This document shows, one piece after another, positions 8,305 through 17,315 of a stretch of DNA of 64,000 bases (within the stretch, counting starts at the first letter, position 1; the number at the start of each line of letters is the position of its first letter). This stretch comes from Psychrobacillus antarcticus. GTDB taxonomy: Bacteria > Bacillota > Bacilli > Bacillales_A > Planococcaceae. Below the pieces are notes generated by a model. That model made no database searches. It saw nothing but the letters and a program-made list of their open reading frames with translations, and was not told the DNA's origin. The stretch spans positions 56,974-120,973 of the forward strand of contig NZ_JAIZDB010000005.1 in assembly GCF_029533155.1 (NCBI RefSeq), read 5' to 3'. Position numbers and translations under genes: made by a program.

Positions 8305-8952
8305 ATGTGGGGTAAAATAATTGGAGTTTTAATTGGGGTTATGGGTATTATTTATATATTTTTCATACCAAGTGATCCTGTGTCAACAAAGATTATTTTC
8401 AAACTTATACCGATGTTGCTTATAATATTGTTTGCGTTTCTACAACCAGTAGGAGAATCTAAAAAGTACAAAACACTTATATTAATCGGACTCACTGTAT
8501 GCATGCTTGCTGATGGATTAATCTATTGGTTTATTGTCGGACTTATAACCTTTTTAATCGGGCATATTTGGTATATCTTTGCGTTTAAACAGATCAAACA
8601 AACATCTATTCCGAAGTGGGCTATCGCCTTACTACTTGTATACGGATTCTCCATGGTTATTTTGCTAGCTGGAACACTATGGTCTCAAGGAGATACCGTA
8701 TTAGCTTTTGCAGTTATTATTTACATTGTAGTTATTCTGGCAATGGGATGGAACGCTTTCCAAACTGCCAATAAGTATGTGATTATCGGGGCTATTCTAT
8801 TTATCTTTTCGGATTCAACTCTCGCTATTAATAAATTTATCGTAGATGTTCCTTTCTCACATGCTCTTATCATGATTTCTTATTACGGTGCTCAATTCAT
8901 GTTCGCTCTTAGTATTCATTATTCCGTAAGTCGAAAGAATCTGTTAAGATAA
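8305..8952 (+). CDS. YhhN/TMEM86 family protein (putative lysoplasmalogenase)
   Basis: 215 residues with about eight hydrophobic helices. The conserved ADGLIYW and FSDSTLAINKF segments, with their membrane-embedded acidic residues, mark the YhhN/TMEM86 family, whose animal members hydrolyse lysoplasmalogens. Bacterial substrates are unproven. The ATG at 8305 sits 8 bases after AAAGGGGAG; the GTG at 8296 overlaps that ribosome site. pepT follows within 40 bases. Confidence 0.82.
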   Translation: MWGKIIGVLIGVMGIIYIFFIPSDPVSTKIIFKLIPMLLIILFAFLQPVGESKKYKTLILIGLTVCMLADGLIYWFIVGLITFLIGHIWYIFAFKQIKQTSIPKWAIALLLVYGFSMVILLAGTLWSQGDTVLAFAVIIYIVVILAMGWNAFQTANKYVIIGAILFIFSDSTLAINKFIVDVPFSHALIMISYYGAQFMFALSIHYSVSRKNLLR

Positions 8953-8988
8953 GAGCAAGCTTTACAAATCGAAAGGAGATTTATTCTC

Positions 8989-10215
8989 ATGAAAGAGACT
9001 TTAATCGAGCGACTAGTTCGCTATGCAAAAATAGATACACAATCAGATGCGTCAAGTACAACGTGCCCAACCACTGATGGACAATGGGACTTACTCCATG
9101 AACTACAGAAAGAATTAGCTAAAGTTGGCTTAGAGGAAATTACATTAGATGAAAATGGATACCTTTTCGCAACTTTACCTGCTAATACAGACAAAGAGAT
9201 GCCAACGATTGGCTTCTTAGCACATGTAGATACCGCTACAGATTATACGGGGAAAAATGTAAACCCACAACGAATCGACAGCTATGACGGACAAGATATT
9301 ACCCTAAACGAAAAGACAATCATGACGGTTCAAGACTTTCCTGAATTAAAAAATTATGTTGGTCACACTTTGTTGACTACAGATGGTACTACGCTTCTTG
9401 GCGCGGACGATAAAGCAGGAATTGCCATCATTATGACGGCAATGGAATATTTCATCCAAAATCCAGAAGTAAAACACGGGAAAATTCGTGTTGCTTTCAC
9501 ACCAGACGAGGAAATCGGACGAGGTCCACATAAATTTGATGTAGAAAAATTTGGAGCAAAATTTGCCTATACAATGGATGGCGGTCCATTAGGAGAATTA
9601 CAATTTGAAAGCTTTAACGCAGCTGGTGCCAAAGTTGTCACAAACGGGAAAAGTGTTCACCCAGGTTCTGCCAAAGACAAAATGGTGAACTCCATTACGA
9701 TGGCTACGAAATTCCAATCTCATATGCTATCAGATGCTGTCCCTGAAAAAACAGAAGGATACGAAGGCTTTATACACTTGATGAATATTACAGGAGACAC
9801 AGAAAAAACTGAGCTTAGCTATATAATTCGTGACCATGACCGGGGAAAATTCGAAGCTAAAAAACAATTATTCCTTGATACAGCTGAGAAAATAAAAGCA
9901 GAATACGGAGAACATGCTATTTCTGTAGAGTTAAACGATCAATACTACAATATGGGTGAAAAAATTTCGCCTGTTATGGAAATTGTTAATGTAGCAAAAG
10001 ATGTGATGATTGCATTAGGCATCGAACCACTTATTATTCCAGTACGTGGGGGAACAGATGGCTCTCAGCTTTCCTATATGGGAATGCCTACACCAAACGT
10101 ATTTACTGGTGGAGAAAACTATCATGGGAAGTATGAGTTCATCTCTGTAGATGCAATGGAAAAATCAACAGAAGTCGTAAAAGGGATTATTCAGTCGTTT
10201 GAAAAACAAGCTTAA
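8989..10215 (+). CDS. pepT: Peptidase T (tripeptide aminopeptidase)
   Basis: 408 residues, full length for the M20B family. The metal-site motifs are AHVDTA (His79, Asp81), [16 protein letters not shown] with its paired glutamates, MDGG and a C-terminal GENYHGKYE. It removes the N-terminal residue from tripeptides in the cytoplasm using two zinc ions. The ribosome site GAAAGGAG is well spaced. It is followed by a DMT-type exporter gene after 12 bases, so the two are probably one operon ending at the terminator at 11191. Confidence 0.95.
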   Translation: MKETLIERLVRYAKIDTQSDASSTTCPTTDGQWDLLHELQKELAKVGLEEITLDENGYLFATLPANTDKEMPTIGFLAHVDTATDYTGKNVNPQRIDSYDGQDITLNEKTIMTVQDFPELKNYVGHTLLTTDGTTLLGADDKAGIAIIMTAMEYFIQNPEVKHGKIRVAFTPDEEIGRGPHKFDVEKFGAKFAYTMDGGPLGELQFESFNAAGAKVVTNGKSVHPGSAKDKMVNSITMATKFQSHMLSDAVPEKTEGYEGFIHLMNITGDTEKTELSYIIRDHDRGKFEAKKQLFLDTAEKIKAEYGEHAISVELNDQYYNMGEKISPVMEIVNVAKDVMIALGIEPLIIPVRGGTDGSQLSYMGMPTPNVFTGGENYHGKYEFISVDAMEKSTEVVKGIIQSFEKQA

Positions 10216-10227
10216 GTTGGTGCTGAT

Positions 10228-11166
10228 ATGCGTGAATTATTACTAGGAGTTTTAGCTTCATTATTTTTTGCAGTTACCTTTATACTTAATCGTTCGATGG
10301 AAATATCAGGAGGGAGTTGGATTTGGAGCTCCTCCCTCCGATATTTTTTCATGCTTCCTTTTTTATTTTTCATTGTTTATTATCGAAAAGGTTTGTCTGC
10401 TACATTTAAAGAAATAAAATCTGCTCCTGCTCCTTGGTTTCTATGGAGCTTTGTAGGTTTTGTATTATTTTATGCACCACTCACTTTTGCAGCAGCTTAT
10501 GGACCTGGTTGGTTAATATCTGGAATGTGGCAATTCACGATTGTAGCCGGGGTTCTGCTTGCCCCCTTATTTTTGGTGAAAGTGGAAAACAGAGTCATTA
10601 AACAAAAAATCCCAGTTGTTTCATTATTTATTTCTCTACTCATTTTAATTGGAATCATCCTTATACAAATTCCAAATACCGAATCATTAAATTTGCAAAT
10701 GTTTTTTTTAGGGATTTTACCTGTACTGGTAGCAGCATTCGCCTATCCTTTGGGTAATCGTAAAATGATGGGACATTTAAATGGACGTTTAGATACTTTT
10801 CAGCGTGTTTTAGGTATGACTGTTGCATCTATGCCAGCTTGGATTATATTGGCAAGTTATGCTGTTTTCACTGTAGGCTTACCATCTTCAGGTCAAGTAT
10901 TTCAATCTTTTATTGTAGCTATCAGTTCGGGAGTAATTGCCACTATATTATTCTTTATGGCAACCGATCGGGTTCGTGATCACCAAGGTAAATTAGCAGC
11001 AGTAGAAGCAACACAATCAACTGAAATTATTTTCGTTATCATTGGTGAAATGTTCTTACTACATGTGCCCCTACCAACACCAATTGCACTTATAGGACTT
11101 GGAATTATTATATTAGGTATGTTCTTACATAGTTATTATACGAAAATATTAAACAAAAAACCTTAA
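10228..11166 (+). CDS. EmrE-like DMT superfamily multidrug efflux protein
   Basis: 312 residues with about ten hydrophobic helices. It starts ELLLGVLASLFFAVTFILNRSMEISGG and carries the second internal repeat around residues 240-305 (AAVEATQSTEIIFVIIGEM). This matches the long, two-repeat EmrE-like transporters of Bacilli, which are distinct from the four-helix SMR proteins. The substrate is unknown. The start has only a weak ribosome site (TTGGTG) and may be translated by coupling from pepT. Confidence 0.85.
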   Translation: MRELLLGVLASLFFAVTFILNRSMEISGGSWIWSSSLRYFFMLPFLFFIVYYRKGLSATFKEIKSAPAPWFLWSFVGFVLFYAPLTFAAAYGPGWLISGMWQFTIVAGVLLAPLFLVKVENRVIKQKIPVVSLFISLLILIGIILIQIPNTESLNLQMFFLGILPVLVAAFAYPLGNRKMMGHLNGRLDTFQRVLGMTVASMPAWIILASYAVFTVGLPSSGQVFQSFIVAISSGVIATILFFMATDRVRDHQGKLAAVEATQSTEIIFVIIGEMFLLHVPLPTPIALIGLGIIILGMFLHSYYTKILNKKP

Positions 11167-11190
11167 ACGAAAATAGAGCAGCAATAATCG

Positions 11191-11228
11191 TAGAGTATCG
11201 TGGGTAGACCATGATACTCTATTTTTTT
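11191..11228 (+). terminator. Intrinsic terminator after pepT operon
   Basis: TAGAGTATC (11191-11199) pairs with GATACTCTA (11213-11221) and is followed by seven T residues. Confidence 0.85.
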
Positions 11229-11325
11229 TATTTCAGGTCATTTTCTGACAAACTAACAGAAGAATGATAAATTTCATTGCAAATTAACTACTAGTAACGG
11301 AAATTAGTGCTCTTATTTAGAGTAC

Positions 11326-11388
11326 GTTGGAATAATTGATGGTTTAGTTGGATAAATGAACGCGGTAGTTGGAATAGGGGTTTTTATC
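11326..11388. repeat. Three-copy tandem array with 21-base period
   Basis: GTTGGA-type cores begin at 11326, 11347 and 11368, exactly 21 bases apart, with variable DNA between them. The conserved part is roughly TTAGTTGGAATA. No gene overlaps it. The same 21-base period with a different core is found at 17808-17933. Confidence 0.6.
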
Positions 11389-11433
11389 CATTTTTAAAAT
11401 CTATTTCAAAGCGGCTTTGAGTAAATGGCATAT

Positions 11434-11475
11434 AAAAGAGGATTGATAGCTATCATTAGCTGTCAATCCTCTTTT
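11434..11475. terminator. Terminator of malic enzyme gene, symmetrical
   Basis: AAAAGAGGATTGATAGC (11434-11450) pairs with GCTGTCAATCCTCTTTT (11459-11475) with one mismatch. A/T runs at both ends allow it to stop transcription from either side; the adjacent gene is the minus-strand malic enzyme. Confidence 0.85.
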
Positions 11476-11481
11476 GGCTTT

Positions 11482-12684
11482 TTAACTCTCTAATACGGGC
11501 TGATAAAGTAAGGACACTCCCGATGAAATTGCTACTTCACTTACTGCCGCAGCCACGACTTGAACTACTCTTTCATCTAAAGCTCTTGGAATGATGTAGT
11601 CATCCGTTAGTTCGTTTTCATTCACTAGCGAAGCAATTGCCTCGACAGCAGCCAACTTCATCTGTTCGTTAATATCGGTTGCTCTCACATCTAGGGCACC
11701 TCTGAAAATTCCTGGAAATGCCAACACATTATTCACTTGGTTTGGATAATCAGACCTTCCAGTTGCTACTACTCTAACTCCCCATTCTTTTGCAAGTTCA
11801 TATGGGATTTCAGGATTAGGATTAGCTAGGGCGAAAATAATGGAGTCCGCATTCATCGATTGAACTAATTCTTTTGTTAATAAATTGGCTACAGAAACGC
11901 CGATGAATATATCTGACCCTTCCATTGCATCTTTTAAAGAACCAGTTAAACCAAGTGGATTCGTTAAATTAGCAATTGATAGTTTAACGGGATTCATGCC
12001 TTGTTCTCGACCTTCATAAATAATTCCTGTTGAATCACACATAACAATATTAGTATATCCTAACTGAAGAAGTACTTTTAAAATGGCCATTCCAGCAGCA
12101 CCAGCTCCATTAATGACAACTTTAACATTATTATTTGTTTTATTTACGAGTTTCATCGCATTTTGAAGCCCTGCACCTACGACAATAGCCGTACCGTGTT
12201 GGTCATCATGAAAAACGGGTATATCCAACTCCATTCGAAGTCGATCTTCTATTTCAAAACAACGTGGTGCAGAAATATCTTCCAAGTTTATAGCACCAAA
12301 GGTTGGACTTATTGCTTTTACGATTTGAACTATTTCATCTACATTTTTTGTATCTAAACAAATTGGAAATGCATCAACGCCAGCAAATCTTTTTAGTAAA
12401 ATTGCTTTTCCTTCCATAACGGGTAAAGCAGCCCCTGGTCCAATATCACCTAGGCCTAATACGGCAGTACCATCTGTAACTACCGCAACCAAATTCCCTT
12501 TAGCGGTATAGTCGTAAATAGTGGCTGGGTTGTGATGAATTTCAATACATGGTTCTGCAACACCTGGTGAGTAGGCCAAACTTAAATCCTCCATGCTGTC
12601 CATTGGAACTTTATAGACAACTTCCATCTTTCCCTTACTTTCGCGATGCAATCTTAATGCTCTTGATCTCAAATCCATTTTCAC
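11482..12684 (-). CDS. NAD(P)-dependent malic enzyme, YtsJ type
   Basis: About 400 residues, the short bacterial malic enzyme that decarboxylates malate to pyruvate. Signatures are [28 protein letters not shown], the metal/substrate loop [12 protein letters not shown], the dinucleotide loop VINGAGAAG and [21 protein letters not shown]. It is closest in pattern to B. subtilis YtsJ. I prefer the GTG at 12684, 8 bases after AAAGGA, though the ATG at 12678 is also possible. A TATAAT box at 12875-12870 suggests an upstream start and a long leader. A Fur-linked small-RNA candidate lies beyond it. Confidence 0.92.
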   Translation of the reverse strand: MKMDLRSRALRLHRESKGKMEVVYKVPMDSMEDLSLAYSPGVAEPCIEIHHNPATIYDYTAKGNLVAVVTDGTAVLGLGDIGPGAALPVMEGKAILLKRFAGVDAFPICLDTKNVDEIVQIVKAISPTFGAINLEDISAPRCFEIEDRLRMELDIPVFHDDQHGTAIVVGAGLQNAMKLVNKTNNNVKVVINGAGAAGMAILKVLLQLGYTNIVMCDSTGIIYEGREQGMNPVKLSIANLTNPLGLTGSLKDAMEGSDIFIGVSVANLLTKELVQSMNADSIIFALANPNPEIPYELAKEWGVRVVATGRSDYPNQVNNVLAFPGIFRGALDVRATDINEQMKLAAVEAIASLVNENELTDDYIIPRALDERVVQVVAAAVSEVAISSGVSLLYQPVLES

Positions 12685-12901
12685 ACACACCATCCTTTTA
12701 GTATTTTCCCCTTTGATAAGGATTATTAGAGTTTTCTCTCCAAAATCTTTATATTCTGAGAATTATAGATAGTATTAAAGTGGATGTCAATGATTAATAC
12801 TTAGTGAACATATTCACAAATAACTTCCTATGTTTATATTTTAATGGAAAATAAAGTTAAATTAATTGAATTATACTTTATTTTTAATAAAAAATTGCGT
12901 C

Positions 12902-13044
12902 AAAAAAATCGGCAACCATTTTATGGCTACCGACATGTTTATGCACTATCTCAACTTTGAGGGGGTTAAGGTGTGCCAATCATCAGCTACAATTTGGAGA
13001 AAAGTCGCTGTCTAGAGCTTCTCAACTAGGGAGAAACTTTCTAT
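12902..13044 (-). ncRNA. Candidate Fur-controlled small RNA, FsrA-like
   Basis: On the minus strand a good promoter (TTGACT-17-TATCAT, 13079 to 13051) would start an RNA near 13044. It would end at a textbook terminator: CGGTAGCCAT/ATGGTTGCCG stem at 12932-12910, then seven T residues at 12909-12902. The roughly 140-base product has no credible ORF but holds three C/U-rich stretches (TTTCTCCCT, TTTTCTCC and TTAACCCCCTC), the hallmark of Bacillus FsrA, which represses iron-using proteins when iron is short. The Fur box covers the -10 element. The identity as FsrA is inference from layout, not alignment. Confidence 0.55.
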
Positions 13045-13046
13045 AT

Positions 13047-13065
13047 GGTAATGATAATCATTTTC
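13047..13065. promoter_or_regulatory. Fur box
   Basis: The 19 bases GGTAATGATAATCATTTTC match the classical GATAATGATAATCATTATC box at 17 positions. It lies between the divergent FhuF-like gene and the small-RNA candidate and covers the -10 region of the latter. Confidence 0.85.
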
Positions 13066-13079
13066 AATTAAAAAGTCAA
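13051..13079 (-). promoter_or_regulatory. Minus-strand promoter under Fur control
   Basis: TTGACT (13074-13079) and TATCAT (13051-13056) on the minus strand, with a 17-base spacer. The Fur box overlaps the -10 hexamer and most of the spacer end, so iron-loaded Fur should block it. Confidence 0.6.
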
Positions 13080-13110
13080 CAATTTGTATAAAAGATTGTA
13101 TACTACATGT

Positions 13111-13803
13111 ATGACAATCTTATCGAATGACCAAATTAAACAATTAAATAACTATAGTGTTTTTACCCAGCCGAATGGAACAACGTTATTCCAGGGAAAT
13201 AATGTAGCTAGTGCTCTCCCTGTTATTAAGCTAATCACTTCTGCACCTAACGATCCTATTGCTGCCTCTTTCTTTATGAGACGAGTGGGAATGTTCATCT
13301 CTATGCAGTTTTACATGATGACTATGTATGATGAAATTTGGGATGGTCCTCTAGATCAGCTTCAGTTTTTTGGCACGACCGAATACGGAAACAAAACAAT
13401 TAGTACGTTTGTTCCTCCAGAATATTTTCGAGATGTACAAGAAAATCGTAAAGTCGATGTTCAGCTTATTTGGGAGCAACAGTGTTTTCCTATTATTGAA
13501 CAACTTCGCTCAGCATGCAGTATTTCTCCCTTAACGCTTTGGGAAAATGTTTTTGGTTACTTACTATGGCATTACTATACATTTTTAGAAAATCCAAATT
13601 TAGAAGGAAAAGCAAGGCACGACTGGAATCTGTTAAAGGATTCAACAATTTGGAAGGCATTTACTTCTAAAGAATATTTACGCTTATATTTGAAAGACCG
13701 AAATCCGATAGACCTCATCAATACAACAGTTAGAACAACTTGTTGCTTTTCAAAGGATATGCCTGGGTTGCAAAAGTGTGGTTTTTGCCCACAAGTAAAA
13801 TAA
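13111..13803 (+). CDS. FhuF-like ferric siderophore reductase
   Basis: About 230 residues. The C terminus has CCFSKDMPGLQKCGFC, exactly the C-C-x10-C-x2-C pattern that holds the 2Fe-2S cluster in FhuF-type siderophore iron reductases (Cys211, 212, 223 and 226 from this start). The role would be release of iron from imported ferric siderophores at the inner membrane face. A 17/19 Fur box lies 46 bases upstream, matching the function. The ATG at 13111 has no ribosome site, and a TATACT box at 13099-13104 would put the transcript start almost at the ATG, so a leaderless message is possible. The TTG at 13084 is a less likely start. Confidence 0.85.
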   Translation: MTILSNDQIKQLNNYSVFTQPNGTTLFQGNNVASALPVIKLITSAPNDPIAASFFMRRVGMFISMQFYMMTMYDEIWDGPLDQLQFFGTTEYGNKTISTFVPPEYFRDVQENRKVDVQLIWEQQCFPIIEQLRSACSISPLTLWENVFGYLLWHYYTFLENPNLEGKARHDWNLLKDSTIWKAFTSKEYLRLYLKDRNPIDLINTTVRTTCCFSKDMPGLQKCGFCPQVK

Positions 13804-13880
13804 TTTTCAGATAATCTATGCATGATTGCTCACTCTTTGGACATACCTAAGAAGAGTTCAATAAAAAGGAGTGAGGAAGA

Positions 13881-14192
13881 TTGGGAAACAATATAGACGA
13901 ACGTGTCGAAGCTAAGCTTGATAGTATTGGTCAAGATGAAAAAGAAGAAATTCTAAAAAATTTTACTAGCTTTAAATCGTATTTGTCCGGAAAAGTAGCG
14001 GCCGGCGAGAAAATGGGACTTAGTGATGAAACTTTAGCTAAAGCGACCGAAAAAGTGGCTGGTTATTTAGCCAACCACGAAGAACCAAGGAATCGAGAGG
14101 AACACGTTCTTCAACAATTGTGGAAAAGCGGGGATAAAGATCAGCAACAAGCGCTTAGTCATATGCTTTTAAACATGGTTAAGAATGGCTGA
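13881..14192 (+). CDS. DUF3243 family protein (YmfJ type)
   Basis: 103 residues, soluble and helical, with the conserved SFKSYLSGKVAAGEKMGLSDE and LLNMVKNG end of the DUF3243 family. Its function is unknown; the family is widespread in Bacillaceae. The TTG start has AAAAGGAG 9-10 bases upstream. The next gene overlaps its stop codon by 8 bases, indicating translational coupling. Confidence 0.85.
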   Translation: MGNNIDERVEAKLDSIGQDEKEEILKNFTSFKSYLSGKVAAGEKMGLSDETLAKATEKVAGYLANHEEPRNREEHVLQQLWKSGDKDQQQALSHMLLNMVKNG

Positions 14193-14397
14193 AGATATTC
14201 GCAAGGATGCAACAGGAAGATTCCTTGACAATCCCGACGGTGTACGCACCACGAAGGAAAGTTTGTTTGATATGCATGAGGATATGCAAACTGTAGATGC
14301 CCTCCCTGTCGAGGATATAAATATTGAGTTTCAAGATGAAAAAGACCACAACCACACAAAAAATCGTTCGCTTAGTTCAGAACGATACCCCAAATAA
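14185..14397 (+). CDS. Small acidic protein of unknown function
   Basis: 70 residues, rich in Asp and Glu, with no membrane segment and no motif I recognise (starts AEDIRKDATGRFLDNPDGVRT). Its ATG overlaps the end of the DUF3243 gene and a strong terminator begins at its stop codon, so it is a credible second gene of that operon rather than a shadow frame. Confidence 0.6.
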   Translation: MAEDIRKDATGRFLDNPDGVRTTKESLFDMHEDMQTVDALPVEDINIEFQDEKDHNHTKNRSLSSERYPK

Positions 14398-14437
14398 AAA
14401 AAGCTTGCTCCTATCCCACTCTGGAGCAAGCTTTTTT
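14396..14437. terminator. Bidirectional intrinsic terminator
   Basis: AAAAAAAGCTTGCTCC (14396-14411) pairs with GGAGCAAGCTTTTTT (14423-14437). It sits between the convergent DUF3243 operon and bioY and can serve both. Confidence 0.9.
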
Positions 14438-14467
14438 ATGCGACGAGCTTTGTCCTATCCACTACCC

Positions 14468-15007
14468 TTATATTAGTCTCGCTGCTACCAGCCTTGTACG
14501 AATGATAATACCTATTAAGGCTGCAACAACTGCTTTTGCTAGGTCAGGAAGAATAAATGGCAGCATTCCACCTTTAAACGCAGCATCCCAAGACAGTTCT
14601 GCTGCTACCTTAAGCCAAATTGTACCTAGGACTAATATGATAAATACAGCTATTATATTGGCAATTATCGCTTGTTTCTTCGAATGCTTAAAAGTATCTA
14701 AATACCATCCAATAAATAAAGCAGCAGGTATTATGGCTACTAAGTATCCACCCGTAGGTCCAAATAGATAACCAAATCCACCTTTCATCCCAGCATATAC
14801 CGGAATCCCGATTGCTCCCATTAGTACATACACAGTTACCGCAAGAGTCCCATACCTCGCTCCTAATATGGTTGCTGTTAGCATTACCGCAATTGTCATT
14901 AATGTAAACGGTACTGGTGGAACATTAATCATGATTTGCGCAGCAACTGCTATGATAGCTGCAAATAAAGCCGCTACTATCATCATTTTTAAACGTTCAT
15001 TTCTCAT
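14468..15007 (-). CDS. bioY: Biotin transporter BioY (ECF S component)
   Basis: 179 residues with six hydrophobic helices and the BioY signatures NVPPVPFTLMTIAVML, GAIGIPVYAGMKGGFGYLFGPTGGY and LPFILPDLAKAVVAA. It is the membrane subunit that binds biotin and works alone or with a shared ECF energising module, which is not encoded here. A BirA operator immediately upstream (15031-15058) places it under biotin repression. The ATG follows a GGGGGAG site. Confidence 0.95.
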   Translation of the reverse strand: MRNERLKMMIVAALFAAIIAVAAQIMINVPPVPFTLMTIAVMLTATILGARYGTLAVTVYVLMGAIGIPVYAGMKGGFGYLFGPTGGYLVAIIPAALFIGWYLDTFKHSKKQAIIANIIAVFIILVLGTIWLKVAAELSWDAAFKGGMLPFILPDLAKAVVAALIGIIIRTRLVAARLI

Positions 15008-15030
15008 AAATATTCTCCCCCATCAAATGT

Positions 15031-15058
15031 GTTAACCTATTTATAATTATTGGTTAAC
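15031..15058 (-). promoter_or_regulatory. BirA (biotin repressor) operator
   Basis: GTTAACC (15031-15037) and GGTTAAC (15052-15058) form a perfect 7-bp inverted repeat with a 14-base spacer, the arrangement of BirA operators in Bacilli, 24 bases upstream of bioY. Confidence 0.85.
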
Positions 15059-15125
15059 TCATTTATATTTTAGTGAGAAAATGAACACTCGTCAATACAA
15101 ATATTTGCGGGGTACATTAATGGAC

Positions 15126-15159
15126 AATAAAAACGCCACAACCCTAAGGATTGTGACGC
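15126..15159 (-). terminator. Intrinsic terminator after DUF1992 gene
   Basis: Read on the minus strand, CGTCACAATCC and GGTTGTGGCG form a stem (15158-15134) followed by TTTTTATT. Confidence 0.85.
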
Positions 15160-15164
15160 AGTTC

Positions 15165-15554
15165 TTATGACCATCTACTACTAGCAATATCTATTGTTTC
15201 TAATCTCACAGTTCCTTTTTGCATAGGTGGTGGACAGACTTTGTTGTACTGTATTATTTTCTCATTCACTTTTGTTACTCTAAAATGCAACCCTTCCTTT
15301 TCCCCAGTCGCATATTTCTTAGCTATATCCTGTAATTCATCTCTTATCTCATGCTGTAGCGTTAACCAGTACGGTTTATAACCTGCATCCTTCGCAACTT
15401 TTTGGAAGTGTTGAAAGATGTCCCCCGAGAAGTACTCTTCTGATATCGGTTTACCTGCTCCCTTTAGATTATCCATACCACCAGTCTTGGCAAAATCTTT
15501 TAGAATATCTCCTATCAAATCATTACTTTGTTTATTGAAGTTATCATTATCCAT
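15165..15554 (-). CDS. DnaJ-type DUF1992 family protein
   Basis: 129 residues. The GKPISEEYFSGDIFQHFQKVAKDAGYKPYWL stretch (residues about 35-64) is the DUF1992 core found in DnaJ-homologue-subfamily-C-like proteins, here without a J domain. No catalytic residues are known for the family. The ATG has AGAGGTG at good spacing, and the gene ends at its own terminator, so it is probably monocistronic. Confidence 0.82.
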   Translation of the reverse strand: MDNDNFNKQSNDLIGDILKDFAKTGGMDNLKGAGKPISEEYFSGDIFQHFQKVAKDAGYKPYWLTLQHEIRDELQDIAKKYATGEKEGLHFRVTKVNEKIIQYNKVCPPPMQKGTVRLETIDIASSRWS

Positions 15555-15624
15555 CGTGCACCTCTTTCATGAAAGATTGGTTTCATTTTGAAATGCTATT
15601 GAAAATTTCTCTATACGAAAATGA

Positions 15625-16080
15625 TCACATTCTTGCGTAAGCAATATGTGATGCTCTTTCTAATAATATTTTTAAAAACTGTTCTTGATTGTCTGGAGAG
15701 ATAATAATACTCCCCATTAGTGAATGTTTATAATGAATCTCTAGTGCGTCCTTAGAAGAAAGAATGCGATATCCAGCGATTATATTTGATGATCTATTTA
15801 CCTTGGTCATATCCTTATACTTTATTTTACTTCGGAAGGGACCACCTTTGACATACAAGTGATTATCGTAAAATATGTAATGGATATCTAAGGAAATCCA
15901 TATTAGAAAACCTACACATACTAAAAACAAAGCAATCATAATCCAAATAGCAGGAAATTCAGGTGAATTTGTAAAAAATAATTCGTATGCTACCGGCCAC
16001 AATGTTGCTAATGCAACAATAGCTAGTGTAACCGACATCATAATTATGAATGTCCGATCAATTTTTGAACGGAATTTCAT
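15625..16080 (-). CDS. Bacterial PH domain membrane protein
   Basis: 151 residues: two N-terminal membrane helices (residues about 10-32 and 42-64), then a PH-like beta domain (HYIFYDNHLYVKGGPFRSKIKYKDMTKV, SKDALEIHY, IISPDN). This is the bPH_6 layout. The function is unknown. It starts 12 bases after the stop of the AI-2E family exporter, so it is the second gene of that operon. Confidence 0.8.
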   Translation of the reverse strand: MKFRSKIDRTFIIMMSVTLAIVALATLWPVAYELFFTNSPEFPAIWIMIALFLVCVGFLIWISLDIHYIFYDNHLYVKGGPFRSKIKYKDMTKVNRSSNIIAGYRILSSKDALEIHYKHSLMGSIIISPDNQEQFLKILLERASHIAYARM

Positions 16081-16092
16081 CGTTTTTACCTC

Positions 16093-17178
16093 CTAAACCG
16101 ACTTGGTAGCAGCATCCTTTATGGTTACTCGGTGTGCATAAATATTTTTCAATATTACTTTAATGACTGCATATGTAGGAATGGCTAATATAATTCCCCA
16201 TAATCCAGCGATGTTTCCAGCTGCCAAAATAATCGTAACAACGGTCAATGGATGAATATCCAATGATTTTCCCATTACGTTTGGCGTGATAAAGTTACTT
16301 TCAATTTGTTGCGCAACTAACATGATAATCGCAACATAGATTGCAAGCTTTGGCTCTTGGGTTAATGCAATGATTATTGCTGGAATAACGGAAATATATG
16401 GTCCTAAAAATGGTATTACATTCATCATCATGCCGAAAACAGCTAGTAATAAAGCGTACTCTAGACCAATAGCAAAGTAGCCAATCAACAGCATTAAGCC
16501 AACTAAAAAACTAACGAATAATTGCCCTTGAATATACGAGCGTAATGTATCGTCAATATCAACTAATGTTTTACGTATCCACGTCTTTTTCTCCCCTTTA
16601 AAAAATCTAGAGACAAAGGGCGCGAACTTTTCATGATCTTTTAACATATACACTAGGAAAAATGGAACGAGTACAAGTAAGAAAATTCCTTGAAATACAT
16701 TTTGAATGAATTTAAAAAGTAAAGAACCAGCTGAAACAACTATATCGTTAATCTTACCTGTAGCATCTTTTACTGTACTTTGTAACGTCTCTGGTAAAAG
16801 ATCCTTCTGAGAGAGTGTGTGTGCATATTTTGTAAACTGCTCGACGTCTTTAACAATCCCTGGAGTATTTTCAACCAACTTATTCACTTCTTTTGTTAGC
16901 GGAGGACCAATTAGTGCATAAAAAAGCCACCCAATTAGACCAATAACAACAAACACCGAAAGCATACTAGCCCATCTTGGAAATTTGACTGATTCTAACC
17001 AATTTAGGAGCGGACGCGATAGATAAAAAAGAACACCACCTATAAGTAAAGGTAAAAATATTGTTTGTCCAATTATCAAAAGCGGTGAAAAAATGCCTTT
17101 GACTTCCATGAACATACGTATAATAACTAATGTTAGTAGTATCGCTACTCCAGTTTGAAACCACAGTTTCTTTGTCAT
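16093..17178 (-). CDS. AI-2E family transporter
   Basis: 361 residues, about eight membrane helices, with the family core NVIPFLGPYISVIPA, NFITPNVMGKSLDIHPLTV and a central soluble segment (residues about 95-150). Members include TqsA-like exporters and sodium/proton antiporters, so the substrate cannot be fixed from sequence. It heads an operon with the PH-domain protein and is divergent from the Nudix gene. Confidence 0.9.
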   Translation of the reverse strand: MTKKLWFQTGVAILLTLVIIRMFMEVKGIFSPLLIIGQTIFLPLLIGGVLFYLSRPLLNWLESVKFPRWASMLSVFVVIGLIGWLFYALIGPPLTKEVNKLVENTPGIVKDVEQFTKYAHTLSQKDLLPETLQSTVKDATGKINDIVVSAGSLLFKFIQNVFQGIFLLVLVPFFLVYMLKDHEKFAPFVSRFFKGEKKTWIRKTLVDIDDTLRSYIQGQLFVSFLVGLMLLIGYFAIGLEYALLLAVFGMMMNVIPFLGPYISVIPAIIIALTQEPKLAIYVAIIMLVAQQIESNFITPNVMGKSLDIHPLTVVTIILAAGNIAGLWGIILAIPTYAVIKVILKNIYAHRVTIKDAATKSV

Positions 17179-17315
17179 GTGATGCTCACATCCTCTATTT
17201 TTTAATAACTACTACTTCTACGCATATTCTACCCGGAAGTTTCAACTATTTATTCATATCGTACCATTCTTAAGGTACACTTTTAAATAGATTACTATCG
17301 AAAGGGCGACTTTAC

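Noticed and set aside
12902..13044. Riboswitch or T-box leader of the malic enzyme gene
   Set aside because: No T-box sequence or known aptamer pattern was seen, the terminator lies more than 200 bases from the gene, and a separate TATAAT box lies between them.
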